Source: Plecoglossus altivelis (taxonomy: Eukaryota > Chordata > Actinopteri > Osmeriformes > Plecoglossidae). From it: DNA of 64,000 bases. The position numbers and the translations under genes were made by a program. This document shows, in pieces, positions 61,401-64,000 of the stretch (positions within the stretch are counted from its first letter, which is position 1; the number at the start of each line of letters is the position of its first letter). Where the stretch lies: contig BROE01000001.1 in assembly GCA_036571765.1 (NCBI GenBank), forward strand, positions 1,054,001 to 1,118,000. Reading direction: 5' to 3'. The notes beneath the pieces are model-generated. The model saw only the letters and a program-made list of their open reading frames with translations, ran no database searches and had not been told where the DNA came from.

Positions 61401-63651
61401 TGCAGCTTGATACTTGCACAAGTTTAAGAGGGCCGAACCTATTCCGTTACACATCAGGTTAATTTAGAGATGATTAACTACTAATTCCACATATTTAACA
61501 GCCATAGCGCATGGTGAACAGCAGCGGAGTATACTGGAGAAAGCATCTTTACACTGTGCTAAGGAGGCAAATATGTTTCACTGGAACATTGGATTAGGTG
61601 GATCAATTGTGTGCTGTGGCTGTTGTAGTGGGAACAGTCATGACACTGTAATGCTTAAATCTCACAAAGAGGTTGTTAATGAGCGTGTCTTGACGGTAGA
61701 CAGGCTGACAGATCCTAAAGAATGGGAGCGATGCCGATGGGTATGAATTGGCTTTCTGGCTTTTGGTTTCTCTGTGAAGAAGCCATTCGACTTTGTTGTA
61801 AGGCAATACATAGCATGTTGTTACAGTGACGTTTGTGTAGTTTTTCGTGGCTGATAAGTACATACATTTCTATAGCAAACCAAGAGGACTGGCTATTAAG
61901 TGCTACCGCATGAGCATGACCGTGTGTTCCTGAGTTCAGTCCTCTGATCGACCACCACACATAACTAACTTCTATAAGCACTGCTTCTCTTCCAACAGAA
62001 AGTTAACAATTGGATGCTTTGTGTGGGTGGTCGGGCACTATATTTTATCTTTGTGAATGATAAACCAATCAGTTCCTCGAGCAAACATGTTGTGAAAACA
62101 CTGCCATTGTTCTGATGTGTAACCTTTGGGCCAAGTGTGTACTCACCACTTAGCCATTTAGCATCTGGGTTGTGGATATGGAAACCTTCTCCAAAGACGT
62201 CCTCAACAGTAACTTTTTTCTTGAGGGCCAGGCTGTCGTCTTCACCTGCTCATGAACAAAAACATCCACATAAGAACAGGGGAAGAAAAATTCTTCAAAA
62301 CATCTCATGCTAAAATTCGTTTGACACGTGAATTGAGTAAACTCATGAGCAAAATATGCGCTGACTTTGTTTAAAAGGATTTGAAAACTGTCTCGCGTTC
62401 GAAGGAAGGGGACTTTTACTTCTTGGAAAGCTTTTGGAGAAAATACTTTTTATAGAAGATGTCAGTGTCAGTCTGACTAGGAGGGTGTGTTTCTATCCCA
62501 GGAGACGAGACTTTCAGGACCTATTTCCACCGTCACAACAATTTACAGAAGGTTACAGAAGAGACAGGGATTCTGGGCCCAATGCTGAGCTCTATTGATC
62601 TGCTACACATCGATTCACAGTCGGTCTGATCCAATGAAACCTTTACAGCCAAAAGACTAACACAAATAGAACCATAGTTTTGTATGTGTGTCTGTGTGAG
62701 TGGGCTGGGTATTAAAAAGAAAGTGTTTATTTTCAAAATGTATAATGTATTTACATACATTATACATGTTGAATATTTATGAAATGTCTTTGTTTTTCTT
62801 TCTTAAAAATGCTTAAAATTGCTCTGGGCTGGGAGAATGGAGCTAGAGGACAAAGAACGTTGTCATTCCAGACACAAGGCAAGCGTCACCCATGATACTG
62901 TGCCAATTTGAGAAATTACTGGGGCCATTACTTCTTAATAATCTCAATTAAATAGAACTGAACAGCACTACAAATTAAAGCCCATTACCTGGCAGGAGCG
63001 TGACCTCATCTCCCCCCCAAAAACGATATGCAATCTCTATATTCAACACATTACCATTACCCTGCAGCGGGGCCAATTTGAATCCTTCTCAATCTAAAAC
63101 TTAATCTGTCCTGAATGGTATAGGGTGTGACTTGACTAAACAACAGATGTAGCATTCATGCTTCTCCAGCACTTACTCACACAGCAGTGTAAGCAAGTAA
63201 GTAAAGTACCTTTCACAAAGCTAAGTCACAAAGTACTTCACGGAGGTAAAATAAGACCATAAAAACAGCAAAAGAAAAGAGGCAACAAAATATAAGCAAA
63301 AACAGACCTTTAAAAACAAGAAACACTAGACAGCACCAGAGGAAACAAGAGTCAAATTGAATAAATGTGCTTCCCGCTGCTTTTTAAAAGCGTCAACCAC
63401 TGCGGAACGTTTTTCTACAGGAGTGTTCTGCAGTGTCTGAACACTTCTAAAGCACAATACATTTTTGTTGTCAGTCTATCTGAAAGTGTAATGTGTGCGT
63501 GCACGTGTGTGTACATGCATGCAGGTATTCACGCACGGGGAGTGAGCAGGATCACAGAGGTGACGATCAGAGAGCAGATGACTAGGATGACCAGCAGAGC
63601 GATGGCGATCCCTTTCCAGTTCCTCTGGGGAGGAGCACTGCCCACCAGGTC
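47304..63651 (-). CDS. dpp6: Dipeptidyl peptidase-like 6 (Kv4 channel auxiliary subunit), 5' end missing
   Basis: DPP6 is a type II membrane glycoprotein that binds Kv4 channels and speeds their gating; its S9B peptidase fold is inactive. Twenty-five minus-strand exons: 63651-63537, 62245-62147, 59623-59529, 59180-59106, 58996-58944, 58259-58178, 55543-55423, 52037-51883, 51729-51632, 51438-51312, 51143-51105, 50933-50826, 50628-50537, 50318-50271, 50148-50036, 49275-49228, 49001-48903, 48817-48748, 48669-48475, 48342-48288, 48193-48094, 47979-47921, 47817-47745, 47633-47560 and 47450-47304. They total 2340 nt with all phases consistent. The first shown exon has PPQRNWKGIAIALLVILVIC, the transmembrane helix. 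Beta-propeller blocks include IFIFENNIYY, NGLADWLYE, IAHWWSPDG and EYYITMVKWATSTK. In the hydrolase part the nucleophile motif GxSxGG is GQVYGG, so Ser is replaced by Val, while STADEKVHFQH and YPDESHFL keep the Asp and His. KKKVTVEDVF and the helix sequence favour DPP6 over DPP10. The variable N-terminal exon lies beyond 64000. Confidence 0.94.
48094..48342 (-). CDS. dpp6: dpp6 exons 20-21, degenerate catalytic-serine region
   Basis: Exon 20 (48342-48288) encodes LISKETYIDNRRIGVFGQ and exon 21 (48193-48094) encodes VYGGYLATLLLSSEDSLLKC then GVAVSPITDFELY. The junction makes GQVYGG, whereas active DPP4 has GWSYGG, human DPP6 GKDYGG and DPP10 GKGYGG. The absence of Ser confirms a non-enzymatic role. 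Confidence 0.9.
52038..55422 (-). other. dpp6 intron between exons 7 and 8
   Basis: This is a 3.4-kb AT-rich intron. No transposon of recognised family and no coding exon were seen. Confidence 0.55.
55560..56060 (+). mobile_element. Tc1-like transposon, 3' part only
   Basis: The fragment encodes the transposase C-terminus: WRVLKWPAIRPDLNPIEHLW with the catalytic Glu, then HPSNMRDLEQFAKEEWSKIP and YRKRLISVIFSKGCATKY ending at 55842. A typical Tc1 tail follows, finishing AATTTTGGCCATGACTGTA at 56060. The 5' half is missing. The left edge is not sharp and lies somewhere between 55548 and 55600, next to the dpp6 exon 7 acceptor. This is a different subfamily from the element at 2121-3465. Confidence 0.85.
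56311..56382 (+). repeat. (CA)n microsatellite
   Basis: About 36 uninterrupted CA units lie in a dpp6 intron. Confidence 0.95.
56843..56889 (+). repeat. 14-bp minisatellite, three copies
   Basis: CAGGTGAACGGCAG is followed by CAGGTGAATGGCAG twice, then CAGG. It is a short tandem array. Confidence 0.85.
57140..57640 (+). repeat. Diverged tandem duplication block
   Basis: GTTTATGTAAAAGGTTTTCA occurs at about 57411 and again at about 57510, starting two diverged units of about 100 bp. Outside them, TTAGATGTCCATATCTA (57143) pairs with TTAGATGTCAGTATATA (57617), and CATCTGTTTGTCTGTATGAG (57231) with CGTCTGTTTGTATGAG (57590). The layout suggests successive duplications. Confidence 0.6.
58301..58535 (+). 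repeat. Compound (GT)n/(GTGAGT)n satellite
   Basis: About 235 bp are made of GT units with regular GA interruptions (GTGAGT, GAGTGAGT, GTGAGAGT). It lies about 40 nt upstream of the dpp6 exon 6 acceptor on the minus strand, where it reads as CA and CACTCA repeats. Confidence 0.95.
59624..62146 (-). other. dpp6 intron between exons 2 and 3
   Basis: This 2.5-kb intron holds short TG repeats near 60325-60360 and 60985-61003. No recognised transposon or coding exon was seen. Confidence 0.55.
62246..63536 (-). other. dpp6 intron after the transmembrane exon
   Basis: The segment near 63190-63340 (ACCTTTCACAAAGCTAAGTC and AAAGTACTTCACGGAGG) resembles the tail of a dispersed fish repeat. The rest is AT-rich with no recognised feature. 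Confidence 0.5.
63190..63450 (+). repeat. Possible dispersed repeat tail (L2/SINE type)
   Basis: The sequence resembles the fish repeat pattern GCGCCTTTCAC...AAGGTCACAAAGTGCTTCAC followed by TAAAA-rich sequence. Boundaries and family are uncertain. Confidence 0.35.
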
Positions 63652-64000
63652 CTGTCATGCACGCACACGCATACACACACGCACAGGCAAAAGAGGGAGA
63701 GAAACTGTAGTTGAGCTCTACACATAATATGATCGCTTTATGTAATGTAGAAAAGAATGACTCCGGTCATTTCTTAAGAATCTGCATTTATATATTTATT
63801 TTGACTCAGTGCTCTGGACCCTGCAGTTCAGCCTCATGAGTACAGAGCTACTTGGTACCACATGCACAGAACACAGATCCACAGGAAGAGACAGAGACAG
63901 AGAAAGCGATGGTTATATTGAAGTAAAGAGGCCTATCAGTACTTTCCTTCTACAAACTCCCAGTAGCATCCCAAGGACACGCTGGTACAAAACTGCCAGG
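63652..64000 (-). other. Start of dpp6 first intron, right edge
   Basis: This is sequence upstream of the transmembrane exon on the minus strand. In other vertebrates the intron before this exon is very long, so the cytoplasmic N-terminal exon is expected outside the window. Confidence 0.5.

Noticed and set aside
47304..63651. Assignment as dpp10 or dpp4
   Set aside because: The transmembrane helix SLIVTSVILLTP, KKKVTVEDVF and WWSPDG context fit DPP6; the Ser nucleophile is absent, excluding DPP4.
1..64000. CRISPR arrays, tRNA or rRNA genes, bacterial operons
   Set aside because: No spaced direct-repeat array, no cloverleaf with A/B boxes and no rRNA-like sequence was noticed on either strand.

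Overview
The window is nuclear DNA of a vertebrate, most likely a teleost fish. It shows spliced GT-AG genes with vertebrate exon structures, introns much smaller than in the mammalian orthologues, Tc1/mariner and hAT relics, an L2-like LINE fragment and many CA/GT microsatellites. The species cannot be named from the sequence alone. There is no bacterial, phage or CRISPR content.

Layout, left to right: (1) about 355-1494, minus strand: the 5' part of an incenp gene (inner centromere protein), running off the left edge, with an in-frame TAG in its first coding exon. (2) 2121-3465: a Tc1-like transposon with both ends recognisable, broken by an insert of about 340 bp. (3) 4474-10041, plus strand: a complete nine-exon prtfdc1 (HPRT-like phosphoribosyltransferase, 226 codons), with internal exon lengths equal to those of human HPRT1. 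Its intron 4 holds a decayed LINE reverse transcriptase. (4) 13974-43852, plus strand: a complete arhgap21 of 23 coding exons (1798 aa) with PDZ, PH and RhoGAP domains. (5) 47304-63651, minus strand: dpp6, 25 coding exons (779 codons) from the transmembrane exon to the stop; its first exon(s) lie beyond the right edge. arhgap21 and dpp6 converge tail to tail across 43853-47303.

Exon models were derived by hand from splice signals and homology to remembered human proteins. The arhgap21 exons sum to 5397 nt and the dpp6 exons to 2340 nt, both multiples of three with every junction in phase, which supports them. The genes do not form a pathway: incenp is mitotic, prtfdc1 is a purine-salvage relative, arhgap21 is a Golgi/cytoskeletal Rho-family GAP, and dpp6 is a Kv4 channel auxiliary subunit with an inactive peptidase fold.

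The observations most worth following are: a possible alternative last exon of arhgap21 giving a short isoform with a cysteine-cluster tail (40525-40667); a 27-nt in-frame candidate microexon (26733-26759); a perfect 18-bp intronic hairpin (42195-42238); the incenp nonsense codon; an Ala in place of a PRPP-site Asp in prtfdc1; splice sites embedded in CA/TG repeats; and a Tc1 fragment ending a few tens of bases from a dpp6 splice acceptor.
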